This document shows positions 1 to 10,399 of a DNA stretch of 64,000 nt, one piece after another. The notes beneath the pieces are model-generated. The model saw only the letters and a list, made by a program, of their open reading frames with translations. It was not told the DNA's origin and searched no databases. This stretch comes from Petrosia ficiformis (lineage: Eukaryota > Porifera > Demospongiae > Haplosclerida > Petrosiidae): the NCBI GenBank assembly GCA_947044365.1, contig OX345637.1, positions 3,396,501 through 3,460,500 on the forward strand. The letters run 5' to 3'. The position numbers and the translations under genes were made by a program. Positions within the stretch are counted from its first letter, which is position 1. Each line of letters opens with the position of its first letter.

Positions 1-1221
1 AATAATGATGAAGATGATGATGCAAATAATGATGCAGATAATGATGATAATACTACTACCAATGAAGAAGATGATGAACAACAACAACAACAAGGTACAG
101 TTAATGGGCCTCCCCAATTAGAAAGTTCAGTAGTTAGGACGGACTTTAACATGCCTAACACGGAAGCTGTTGACATCATTCGTAATGGAGATTTTAATTA
201 TCCAGTTTACAGACTACCACGTATTGAAGGCCAGCCTATTAGTTTGTTTACTGATGCTAAAGCAGAGGAAATGGCATTTCCCTGTTTGTTTCCCAATGGT
301 GTCAATGGTTTCCTAACAGCCCGTGATCCAGCAATAAGTATTACGGACTATATTCAAATCCGTTTACTTAATGCTGATAGTGGATGGGCTAGTCACATTC
401 TCTATTTATTGTGGTCATGTAATCTCCTTGAGCAACACAGACTACGTGATGCAGTTTGCATTGCAATGAGAATCCGATCCTCCTCGGGGGGTAGGCGACC
501 TAGAAACCGTTTAGATCAAGCACAACAACAAGAGCATGACCAACAGGCTTTGACAGCTGGTGATCTCTTGAGTGATACATCCTCAGAGAACCCTGACCTG
601 TCTGAGAATTGTTTTGGTTTCATGCGTAATATTCGCGGCTCAGCTGCATATTGGCAGAGGGCTAAGCTTGATCTATTTGCAATGTTTCGTACACTTGGAC
701 CTCCCACTTTCTTCCTCACACTCAGTGCTGATGATATGAACTGGACTGATCTGCTCTACATCCTAGCAAACCGTGATGGAATGAATCTCACTGAGCAACA
801 GGCGAAAGAATTGCCAACAACACAGCGGAAACGTCTCTTGTGTAGTTACCCTGTGATTGTTGCTCAACACTTTTCTCACCGATTCAATTCGTTTATGAAA
901 TTTATTCTAAATGGAGATGGTAAACCCATTGGTGAAATTCTGGACTACTTTTGGAGGGTTGAGTTTCAGCAGAGAGGCTCACCTCACATCCATTCTCTGT
1001 GGTGGGTGAAAGATGCTCCTAACCTACGTACTGTCGAAGGTAAGAGAGCTACACCAGAGTTCATTGATAAATACATAACGTGTGGAGTACCAGTGATTGG
1101 TGAGGATGATGAATTAAGATTGCTAGTGATGAGAGTACAGAGACACACTCATACCCAAACATGCCAAAAACAAGGTCGATTCAGATGTAGATTTGATTTC
1201 CCAAAGCAACTACTCACTTGA
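1..1221 (+). pseudogene. Helitron RepHel, N-terminal part (HUH nuclease), partial
   Basis: The frame is open from base 1 and ends at TGA 1219-1221; the ATG at 151 is internal. Bases 1-105 encode an acidic low-complexity run (Asn/Asp/Glu, then five Gln). Counting from the ATG at 151, FLTLSADDMNW and the FSHRFNSFMKFIL segment belong to the Helitron-like N-terminal domain. RGSPHIH carries the HUH metal-binding histidines at about residues 279 and 281 (bases 985-993). After a CRFDFPK segment the frame stops, while homologous sequence resumes in another frame at about 1218, so a small indel around 1200-1220 separates the HUH histidines from the catalytic tyrosines. This copy could not make an active Rep unless the shift is a sequencing error or is bypassed. 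The Rep role, nicking and joining single-stranded DNA in rolling-circle transposition, is family knowledge. Confidence 0.85.
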
Positions 1222-3902
1222 AACGTAACAGGGATATCGGCAATAAAGCTAGATTCTACGTTCTGAAAAGAGAACAGGATGATGAATACATCAATCCTTA
1301 CAACCCTCACATTCTCAGAGCCTGGGGTGCCAACATGGACTTGCAAATGGTTGGCTCCGTCTACGGTGCTGCTCAGTACGTCTGCCATTATATGTGCAAA
1401 GACGAACCTAAGGAACTCAGACAGCTGATTTCTCGTAATCTAGAAAAGCTTCCTGAAAATTGTACTCAGAAATCACGTTTGTTAAAGATAGGTAACACCT
1501 TGATTAGTCATCGTATTCTGAGTGCTCAGGAAGCTGTTTACCGAACGACAGGTCTTCATTTACGTGGATCTTCGAGAGGTACAATATTTGTGAATACGGG
1601 AAGACCTCAGAAAAGGACGAGAGTATTAAAGTCAACTAGAAAGCTTCGGGAGATGGATGGTTGTGATACTGATGTCTTTGAAAGTGGACTATATGAGCGC
1701 TATGCTGCTCGTCCAGTTGGTGATCCATTTGACAATATGAGCCTTGCTCATTTTGCTGTTTGGTACGCTACATCAAAGCCTCCTTCTACCTTTGGTACGT
1801 CAACTAGAGCTCAGCCTAGGTACGAACTACAAGGTAATAGTGGATGGATATACTTGCGTAGAAAGCAAGCATGTCTTCGTGTACCAACACTGACTCCCGA
1901 AGCTAATGGTGACGACTACTACTACCACTTGCTTATGTTGTATTTGCCATGGCGTAATGAAACTGTGGATCTCTTGGGTTCACATGCTACGGCTAAACAA
2001 TCCTTTGTTTCCAACAATGATCGTCTCCTAGTACTTGGTGGTGACCAAGCTTCGTTTGCTGCAGAAGTTGAACGAGCTACATGTCAATTGAGGGCACTTA
2101 ATCAGTTTGGTGACACTGTTTATGCCCCAATAGCTCCTGGTGCAGCTCAACGAAATATGGAGATGGAAAACGAAGGTGCTGGACCAGACCCAATTTATTA
2201 TGATGAAGCGCTGTTAGCTGATAATCATAGCAGCGCTTTAACTACTGATCAGCAAGGTGTTGGTGAAGTCAACCACTTGGCTTCCGATGATTACCTTGCT
2301 GATGCAGATGATGATCGCACTGTACGTGCAATGGGCCAAAGACGCATGACGGATGCAGATTACCACCGAAAGGTTGATAGCCTCAATGAGTCACAATGTT
2401 TAGCCTTTCAAAAAGTTTTGAATTACACTACAGCTCGACACGAGTACCAGATGCATGCTGTACAGTCACCACCTGAGCTACTTAGGCTTTTCATTACCGG
2501 CGGCGCTGGTACTGGTAAGAGTCATGTGATTAGTGTAGTTCATGAGCACTTTGAACGTGCCCAGATTGGCGACGGATGTGCTTGTATGTTGATGGCTCCA
2601 ACTGGAGTAGCTGCATTCAATATCGGAGGTCTCACTATTCACAAAGCGCTCAACTTGCCTGTAGAGCATGGTAAAAGAACCACCTATCGCAAGTTAGCGA
2701 GTGAGAGACTTCACGGTATGCGACGTCTTTTGAAGAGTGTCACCACGATCATCATTGATGAGATCAGTATGGTCTCATATCAGACACTCAACTTTATTCA
2801 CCAGAGATTGACTGAAATCAAAGGTACAGATGACACTGAAGTTCTCTTCGGAGATCTCAATGTCATTGCTGTTGGAGACTTCTTTCAACTACCACCTGTT
2901 AGAGACAAATTTATATTTCAGGAAGGTAATGGTTATAATCCTGGTTCTACCCACTTGTGGAGAGATATCTTCACAATGGTGGAGCTGACGATTAACATGA
3001 GACAGATGGGTGACAACACTTACTCTCAAGTACTGGGTAGAATTCGCACTGGACAGCAAACTCCAGACGATATCACTCTGCTCAGGACCCGTCTGACTTC
3101 TGGTATAGATACTCCAGTGGATATTGAACAGTCTCCATTCACAGATGCTCTGCGTCTGTTACCTTTGAAAGTCATGGTGGACGAATACAATACTCACCGT
3201 CTTCGACAGTTGGCGCAGGCGTCGACTGTGTTCGAATTCAAGGGTGAGCATTCAATTGTCGACTCCGATTCTGCTAGACAGAGTTACGGTGTCGTTCAAC
3301 ATGTTGATGTCCCAGAAAGACTCATCCCACCCGATGACAATGACTGTGCTGGCCTCCCAAGAAGTCTTAAACTGGCGGTTGGTGCACAAGTCATGCTCCG
3401 AAGAAACATCCTCTGTGAAGATGGACTAGTAAATGGAGCACGTGGAATCGTGGTGGGATTTACTTGGCCTGATGGACAGCCAACACAGCCTGAAATTGGA
3501 CAGCTACCTCAAAATGTTCTGGTCAACTTCCACGATCCTCGTGTTGGTCGTATCAGCCGAGTGAGTGTTGAAGATGATGCAGAAGCTGTTCCAATTGAAC
3601 CTGTGACGGCAAAATTCTATGGCCGAGAAGGAGTCACACTACAAAGGACTCAACTACCTTTACTTCCCTGTTGGGCTGCTACTATTCACAAAGTACAAAG
3701 GTTATCTCTTGATGCTGCTGTGATTGACCTAGGTCCCAAAGTGTTTGAAGATGGCATGGCTTATGTTGCTCTGAGTCGTGTCAGAACACTTGATGGTGTA
3801 GCTATAATTGATCTTGTATCCAGCAAAATCAAGGCCTCTCAGTTGGCAACTAAAGAGTTAGATCGGCTGAGAGGAGCTGATGTTCAAGATCGTGAGGAGT
3901 AA
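1218..3902 (+). pseudogene. Helitron RepHel, C-terminal part (catalytic Tyr pair and Pif1-like helicase)
   Basis: This 894-codon frame opens at a TTG, so it is the continuation of the upstream Rep frame after a frameshift, not a separate gene. AAQYVCHYMCK near residues 51-61 holds the two tyrosines (Y54, Y58) of the Y2 Rep motif. A superfamily 1B helicase follows: Walker A GGAGTGKS at about 428-435 (bases ~2500-2523), Walker B IIIDEISM at ~513, GDFFQLPPV at ~555, INMRQ near 593, and the C-terminal TIHKVQRLSL and AYVALSRV motifs at ~825-855. The usual Gly after Gln in the TIHKxQG motif is Arg here. The helicase would unwind donor DNA during transposition. Apart from the join at its start the frame is undamaged over 2.7 kb, which suggests a fairly young copy. 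Confidence 0.88.
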
Positions 3903-4778
3903 ATGTGTATGATGATAATTATTGTTGTGCTATATAATACATTTATGCTTTTAATTATTGTTTAGTATTGTTATTATTGTACAATTATGTGTGTTATTAA
4001 AGCTGGACTTTAATATTGTATTTATCTGTACATGATGTACATGTATTGAGCCTTATAATTATATCATAATAATAATTATTATACATGTTCTATTCTATTG
4101 TGTGTAGGATTTCCTAGTGGGCGGTGTATACCATCTATGTATACTCTGTGTACGTATTGATTGGTTGTATACCCCCTAGGGTCCCCTGCTTACATTCACT
4201 GTTTGCAACACACATTGATCCCTGTCCCAATTGGTTGATGGTGGATCCTCACTTTCTGTTCAGAAGGTGGGTGGCCTGGCATAAGGGACGCCTCCTCGTG
4301 GTCCAGGCTGGTAACTTCTACTTTTAATAATTAATGTAGAAGGCTAAAGGTCCCTTGAAGATTTCAAAATTTGTGGAAAATAAATGGTTAGTGTGTAATG
4401 GCACTTAATTAATGTATGATTGATAATAATAATTTTCCTTTGTAATTATAGTCTGAAAGATGTCAAACAACAATGCAATTATGTATTTCAAAAAGAATGA
4501 TCAAGGAAACTTTCATATTTAAATTTTAAAAATTTTGATAAATTATAAGAAAAATTTTAAACTATTGTTTATTGATAATTAATTAATACATGCATGAATA
4601 AGGCAATACATAAACAGGCTGCTAATTAGTACATAATATACAAGTAAAATACTAGGTAGATATAGTAAACAAATCCATTGGCGGGTAATAATGTTCCATA
4701 TTTTACTGCAATAAAATATAATCTTTATTTTCATTGGTCAATTCTATATTGATCCTCAAAAGTGATCCTACCTTCCAG
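3903..4778. other. AT-rich non-coding stretch downstream of the Helitron
   Basis: No convincing coding sequence. It holds short TACATGT-rich and TAATTATTA-rich runs, a GC-richer island at about 4110-4325 with GCCTGG/CCAGGC and CTTCTAC/GTAGAAG inverted repeats that may mark a Helitron 3' end, then AT-rich sequence to the next small ORF. Confidence 0.5.
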
Positions 4779-4786
4779 TATAAAAA
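4779..4786 (+). promoter_or_regulatory. TATA-like box
   Basis: TATAAAAA lies 47 bp upstream of the ATG at 4833, a plausible spacing for a short 5' leader. Only position and motif support it. Confidence 0.3.
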
Positions 4787-4832
4787 CAGCATAATTTCTG
4801 CCCTTCAAGGTATAGACTATAGAATCATTAGA

Positions 4833-5072
4833 ATGTCTCAATTTGAAGACGTCATGGATATTGAGGTAACTCCACTGCAGAGTCCACTGTCTCCTGTTAG
4901 ACCTCCACCTTCAGTTGGAGCTCCTCCTCCACCTCCAGTTGGAGCTCCTCCTCCACCTCCACCTCCAGTTGGAGCTCCTCCTCCACCTCCACCTCCACCA
5001 AAAAAGAAAGGGAGAAAAAGAAGGAGGAAACAAAAGGGGAGGGGGGAGTCAAAGATTATAACTGTTAGTTAA
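4833..5072 (+). CDS. Small proline-rich protein with basic C-terminal tail (hypothetical)
   Basis: An ATG-started frame of 79 codons. Residues 1-22 are acidic/mixed (MSQFEDVMDIEV). Then come proline blocks separated by VGAP, and a Lys/Arg-rich stretch (KKKGRKRRRKQKGR) that could be a nuclear localisation or nucleic-acid-binding segment. The proline part is coded by a DNA minisatellite, so length would be expected to vary between alleles. The frame also runs upstream to a TTG at 4734, but the ATG was chosen because a TATA-like box lies just before it. No family is recognised. It could be a first exon, or merely an open frame across a repeat; polyproline tracts of this kind bind EVH1, SH3 or profilin in other proteins, but nothing here shows that. 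Confidence 0.35.
   Translation: MSQFEDVMDIEVTPLQSPLSPVRPPPSVGAPPPPPVGAPPPPPPPVGAPPPPPPPPKKKGRKRRRKQKGRGESKIITVS
4912..5000 (+). repeat. Proline-coding minisatellite
   Basis: Three copies of GTTGGAGCTCCTCCTCCACC followed by a variable number of CCACCT triplets, giving repeated VGAPPPPP blocks. Unit length grows from about 24 to 33 bp by added triplets, so the frame is kept. Confidence 0.8.
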
Positions 5073-5600
5073 TAAGTAATTTTATAATAATAATTATTAT
5101 TATAATTATTCTGTTTTATGTTTATACAGATTCAAGTAACCAAAAATGGTGGGGTTATTATAAAAAAAACAGTATAATATTATTATTAAATTACATAATT
5201 ATATATATATAATTATATATAATATTATTTTAAAAGTTTCATTTAAATTATATATAATATTATTAGCAAATATCAGCAGAAATTCCAGTAGCTAAAACTT
5301 TCACTAACTCTCCTCTGCATGTGCTGTTTAAGCTTGCATTAGATTGTCTGACATGCTACAGAGTGATCTCTGCCTTGCAGTAGTAGTAGTCTAAATTAAT
5401 CTTTGCTGTTTCTATCCTTTGTGCTCTAATCCTTCTCTGTATTTCTGCTTGAGCAGTAGTAATCTTCTTAATCTGTGGTGTTTCAATCCTTTGTGCTCTA
5501 TGCCTGTTCTCAGTATTCTGTATTTCAGCTTGCCAGTGCTTGCTTATCGGAGATTTCTTCAACATTCTAGTGCTCTACTTCATGCGCATGCTCAGTATCA
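5073..5600. other. AT-rich and low-complexity DNA
   Basis: Runs of TATAATTATTA at 5080-5265, then a stretch at 5395-5545 with two diverged copies of a segment containing CTTTGTGCTCTAATCC / CTTTGTGCTCTATGCC. No gene is supported. Confidence 0.45.
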
Positions 5601-5614
5601 TGCGTGACCTTTGA

Positions 5615-5870
5615 ACACGTGCGATCAAGCTCTACACACCAGCAGAAAGAAAAATGTGTAGCTTACGTAGAAACTGGAAGTAATAGCTAGCTATTCTGCC
5701 TGAAATATATTCCTAAAGTTCTACAAGATCCTTTGAAAGGTCAGGAGAGTAGATAATCAAAATAATAACTATAATAAGCTGTTGTCTTCCATCATGTGCT
5801 TGATGAAGTCAGCCATGATTACTGAATGCTGGACACCCCAAAGCAGTCATAAGGATACTTTTATCTTCAC
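5615..5870 (+). repeat. Dispersed repeat, copy A (inverted relative to 51290-51530)
   Basis: Shares long near-identical blocks with the reverse complement of 51290-51530, including GTGTAGCTTACGTAGAAACT, AGAGTAGATAATCAAAATAA and TACTGAATGCTGGACACC. Copies differ by scattered substitutions and small indels. It has no coding capacity, so it is probably a short non-autonomous element. Confidence 0.75.
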
Positions 5871-5944
5871 TTAAACTTGTAAAGCAATCATAGGGATGTT
5901 TTTTTCTCTATATATCTTGTTTTTATTATTTATTTATTTATTAT

Positions 5945-8562
5945 TTTTTTTTTTTTTAATGAGATTCATAGAATTATTAATGAGATTCATAGAATTATTA
6001 ATGAGATTCATAGAATTATTAATGAGATTCATAGAATTATTAATGAGATTCATAGATCAAAGCCTAAACCGACAGGTGTAGCAAGTGAAAATGTTTTACC
6101 CATATAAAAGGAAAAGAAACATAAGAATGTTAGCCTGGTCATTTGGGCTGTGGCATAGCTGCTCAGGTCCGGGGTGAGTATGTCATTGTTAGTGATGTTT
6201 GACGAGATCCTAGATCTCAAGGTCAGTTGTTACGTACGTCGTGTACGGCCCTCTTTCGAGGGGGGACTGGGATACCGGCAACTGTTCCTCCCCATCAAAT
6301 AAGCTATCAGTGACTCCAAATGACTTCAGGCTTTTTCAATTTCCTTTTTGCTTTAATAAACTTGATAACTAAAGGGTCGGGGAATGCCGATGAACTGAAG
6401 AAATTTTAAAACTTTTTTTTTTTTTTTTTAATGAGATTCATAGAATTATTAATGAGATTCATAGAATTATTAATGAGATTCATAGAAGTATTAATGAGAT
6501 TCACAGATCAAATCCTAAACCCACAAGTGTAGCAAGTGAAAATGTTTTAGCCATATAAAAGGAAAAGAAACATAAGAATGTTAGCCTGGTCATTTAGGCT
6601 GTGGCATAGCTGCTCAGGTCCGGGGTGAGTATGTCATTGTTAGTGATGTTTGACGAGATCCTAGATCTCAAGGTCAGTTGTTACGTACGTCGTGTACGGC
6701 CCTCTTTCGAGGGGGGACTGGGATACCGGCAACTGTTCCTCCCCATCAAATAAGCTATCAGAAACTCCAAATGACTTCAGGCTTTTTCAATTTCCTTTTT
6801 GCTTTAATAAACTTGATAACTAAAGGGTCGGGGAATGCCAATTGAACCAAAAAAATTTTAAAACTTTTTTTTTTTTTTTTTTTTTTTAATGAGATTCATA
6901 GAATTATTAATGAGATTCATAAAATTATTAATGAGATTCATAGATCAAAGCCTAAACCCACAAGTGTAGCAAGTGAAAATGTTTTAGCCATATAAAAGGA
7001 AAAGAAACATAAGAATGTTAGCCTGGTCATTTGGGCTGTGGCATAGCTGCTCAGGTCCGGGGTGAGTATGTCATTGTTAGTGATGTTTGACGAGATCCTA
7101 AATCTCAAGGTCAGTTGTTACGTACTTCGTGTACGGCCCTCTTTCGAGGGGGGACTGGGATACCGGCAACTGTTCCTCCCCATCAAATAAGCTATCAGTG
7201 ACTCCAAATGACTTCAGGCTTTTTCAATTTCCTTTTTGCTTTAATAAACTTGATAACTAAAGGGTCGGGGAATGCCAATGAACTGAAGAAATTTTAAAAC
7301 TTTTTTTTGTTTTTTTTTGTTTTTTTTTAATGAGATTCATAGAATTATTAATGAGATTCATAGATCAAAGCCTAAACCCACAAGTGTAGCAAGTGAAAAT
7401 GTTTTAGCCATATAAAAGGAAAAGAAACATAAGAATGTTAGCCTGGTCATTTGGGCTGTGGCATAGCTGCTCAGGTCCGGGGTGAGTATGTCATTGTTAG
7501 TGATGTTTGACGAGATCCTAGATCTCAAGGTCAGTTGTTACGTACTTCGTGTACGGCCCTCTTTCGAGGGGGGACTGGGATACCGGCAACTGTTCCTCCC
7601 CATCAAATAAGCTATCAGTGACTCCAAATGACTTCAGGCTTTTTCAATTTCCTTTTTGCTTTAATAAACTTGATAACTAAAGGGTCGGGGAATGCCAATG
7701 AACTAAAGAAATTTTAAAACTTTTTTTTTTTTTTTTTTAATGAGATTCATAGAATTATTAATGAGATTCATAGAATTATTAATGAGATTCATAGATCAAA
7801 GCCTAAACCCACAAGTGTAGCAAGTGAAAATGTTTTAGCCATATAAAAGGAAAAGAAACATAAGAATGTTAGCCTGGTCATTTGGGTTGTGGCATAGCTG
7901 CTCAGGTCCGGGGTGAGTATGTCATTGTTAGTGATGTTTGACGAGATCCTAGATCTCAAGGTCAGTTGTTACGTACTTCGTGTACGGCCCTCTTTCGAGG
8001 GGGGACTGGGATACCGGCAACTGTTCCTCCCCATCAAATAAGCTATCAGTGACTCCAAATGACTTCAGGCTTTTTCAATTTCCTTTTTGCTTTAATAAAC
8101 TTGATAACTAAAGGGTCTGGGAATGCCGATGAACTGAAGAAATTTTAAAACTTTTTTTTTAATATTTTTTTATTTTTTTTTTTTAATGAGATTTATAGAA
8201 TCATTAATGAGATTCATAGAATTATTAATGAGATTCATAGAATTATTAATGAGATTCATAGATCAAAGCCTAAACCCACAAGTGTAGCAAGTGAAAATGT
8301 TTTAGCCATATAAAAGGAAAAGAAACATAAGAATGTTAGCCTGGTCATTTGGGCTGTGGCATAGCTGCTCAGGTCCGGGGTGAGTATGTCATTGTTAGTG
8401 ATGTTTGACGAGATCCTAGATCTCAAGGTCAGTTGTTACGTACTTCGTGTACGGCCCTCTTTCGAGGGGGGACTGGGATACCGGCAACTGTTCCTCCCCA
8501 TCAAATAAGCTATCAGTGACTCCAAATGACTTCAGGCTTTTTCAATTTCCTTTTTGCTTTAA
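5945..8562 (+). repeat. Satellite array, block 1 (six ~440-bp units)
   Basis: Each unit consists of: a poly-T tract of about 10-30 nt, sometimes interrupted; one to five copies of a 21-bp subrepeat starting AATGAGATTCATAG; a constant region through CAAGTGTAGCAAGTG and GGTCCGGGGTGAGTATGTC; a hairpin-rich GC core (CCCTCTTTCGAGGG); and a tail GATAACTAAAGGGTCGGGG that leads to the next poly-T. The GGTCCGGGGTGAG landmark occurs at about 6168, 6617, 7056, 7476, 7905 and 8375. The last unit is interrupted by the piggyBac insertion within its TTTTTGCTTTAA. Confidence 0.95.
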
Positions 8563-8754
8563 CTCTTTAACGTTTTAATTAAAATTACGTACTTGACACG
8601 TCAGAACCAATTTAATTTTGAATGACGCCATAATAACGTCACATAGTTGTTTTTTTGTTTCACTTTTTTTGAGTAATCGTGCGACTTTCTTGACTTCCAA
8701 ATCACACGAAACTGTGCTGCAAGGATACAAGAAGATATTCAAATATCATTCTCT

Positions 8755-9420
8755 GCTGGTTAGTGACATTTATGTTTAAATTATCAATGTAAAGTTTGTT
8801 GCTTTTACGCTCGGTTTTTGTCCTAATAAAATGAAGTGCGTGATACTTAGAATAGATTGAAATGATAATAGTGGAGCTTTGCCTATGTGTACCGAGTCTT
8901 TATTATGCAAATTTATTTATATAAGATGTGTTATGAGTACGATTCTTTTCCTATGTTTCTGAGCTACTCGGCCATTTTTATGTGGGTGTGTTTTCGTTAC
9001 CCTGGAAACCTTTGAAGTTATTGAAAATTACTCGATGGTAGGACCTTCAAGTTGTGTGCTTCTTGCTTGTAATCGCTGTTGTTTCTCCCGTTGTAACGAA
9101 GATGCAACTCATTGATAATGATGTAAGAAATGATTTATCTGTTTATGTTCACTGGTTAGTGATTTTTGGCATAAATTTTCTTTGTAAAGTTTGTTGTTTT
9201 TAAGCTCTATTTTAGCCTAATGAAATGGAGTGCGTGCTGTTTATAATAGATTGAAATAGTAATAGTAATGCTTTTCCTATGTGTACCGTGTCTTTGTTGC
9301 ACAAATGTATTTGTATAATTCATGTTGTGAGTATGATTATTTTCCCATGTCTCTGTTCTAGGCGGCCATTTTGTCATGGGCGTGGTTTTGTTGCCTGGGA
9401 TACCTTTGAAGATCTCAACA
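8755..9420. repeat. Diverged ~250-bp direct duplication inside piggyBac (8755-9015 and 9150-9420)
   Basis: Both copies share, in order, TGTAAAGTTTGTTG, a segment with AATGRAGTGCGTG, AATAGATTGAAAT, CCTATGTGTACCG, and a GCCATTTT...TTGAAG end. They have diverged by many substitutions. No transposase exon lies here; this is the 3' non-coding part of the element relative to the minus-strand transposase. Confidence 0.7.
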
Positions 9421-9584
9421 CGTGTTTGATTTTTTGTAAAGAAGAACCAAGTTTGATCAATTTTTACCACTGTCAGGTATGTTAGATCCTTGTTTTTGTT
9501 TCAAAAATTTGCTGTTATATTGTTCTTTTCTGTTCTTGCTTACTGATTGTTTTATTTCTTGTATGTTTTTGTGATAATTTTTTA

Positions 9585-10225
9585 CAATAAGAAAGGCAGT
9601 CATTGTAGCCTTATATGTGGTTCCTATATTGTTATAAATAAATTCTTTTATGTGTTATAAAGTGTTTCTAAATATTGGTGCAACTATATTCAGCATGAAA
9701 TATCCCTAGCAACCGCATATAAGCCTCTACATAACTAGGTAATTGTATAACTATATTCTAGCATGAAATGTCCCTAACAACCACATATAAGCCTCTATAT
9801 AACTAGGTAATTATATCACGATATTCATCATGAAATGTCCCTAGCAACCACATATAAGCCTCTATATAACTAGGTAATTATATCACTATATTCTAGCATG
9901 AAATGTCCCTAGCAACCACATATAAGCCTCTATATAACTAGGTAATTATATCACTATATTCTAGCATGAAATGTCCCTAGCAACCACATATAAGCCTCTA
10001 TATAACTAGGTAATTATATCACTATATTCTAGCATGAAATGTCCCTAGCAACCACATATAAGCCTCTATATATATATATAATTTTTGTGCATAATTTTTT
10101 ACAATAAGAAAGGCAGTCATTGTAGCCTTATATATAGTTGCTATATTGTTGTACATAATTCTTTTATGTGTTATAACGTGTTGTTATATTGTTGTACATA
10201 ATTCTTTTATGTGTTATAACTGTGA
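9585..10225. repeat. 67-bp minisatellite bracketed by a direct repeat, inside piggyBac
   Basis: Between about 9680 and 10070 there are nearly six copies of a ~67-bp unit containing GCATGAAATGTCCCTAGCAA and ATATAAGCCTCTATATAACT. The array is flanked by direct copies of a segment with TTTTTTACAATAAGAAAGGC at 9580-9660 and 10087-10165. The second flank has a further internal doubling of TTGTTGTACATAATTC to ~10220. Confidence 0.88.
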
Positions 10226-10399
10226 CGTTTCTCATTATAATAGGTAAAATTCACTATGTGGTTTTTCATCTGCTTTTGTGATGTAGGTGTGGTCAGTGAC
10301 CAAGGTAAATACTTTGTGTTGATTAGTTATTGTGTTGCATTACTGTTTATCATTCTTGTGATAGATAATTATTTATACATGTATTGTGATAAAATAAGC

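Larger units (their letters stand above)
1..3902 (+). mobile_element. Helitron rolling-circle transposon, coding part (left-truncated by window)
   Basis: The two adjoining reading frames together give the order N-terminal Helitron-like domain, HUH Rep nuclease, two-tyrosine motif and Pif1-type helicase that defines the Helitron RepHel protein. The coding frame is already open at base 1 with an Asn/Asp/Gln-rich stretch, so the start codon and the 5' terminus lie outside the window. The 3' terminus, expected as a short hairpin followed by CTRR, could not be placed with confidence in 3903-4733. A hairpin candidate with arms CTTCTAC/GTAGAAG is at about 4314-4341. The element is coding-complete apart from one frameshift near 1200-1220. 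Confidence 0.88.

Noticed and set aside
5945..8562. CRISPR-like look of the 21-bp subrepeats and regular spacing
   Set aside because: There are no unique spacers between repeats, units are ~440 bp, and the genome is eukaryotic.
9207..9485. Overlapping 68- and 87-codon frames inside piggyBac
   Set aside because: They lie in a duplicated non-coding segment, are not conserved between its two copies and have no domain.
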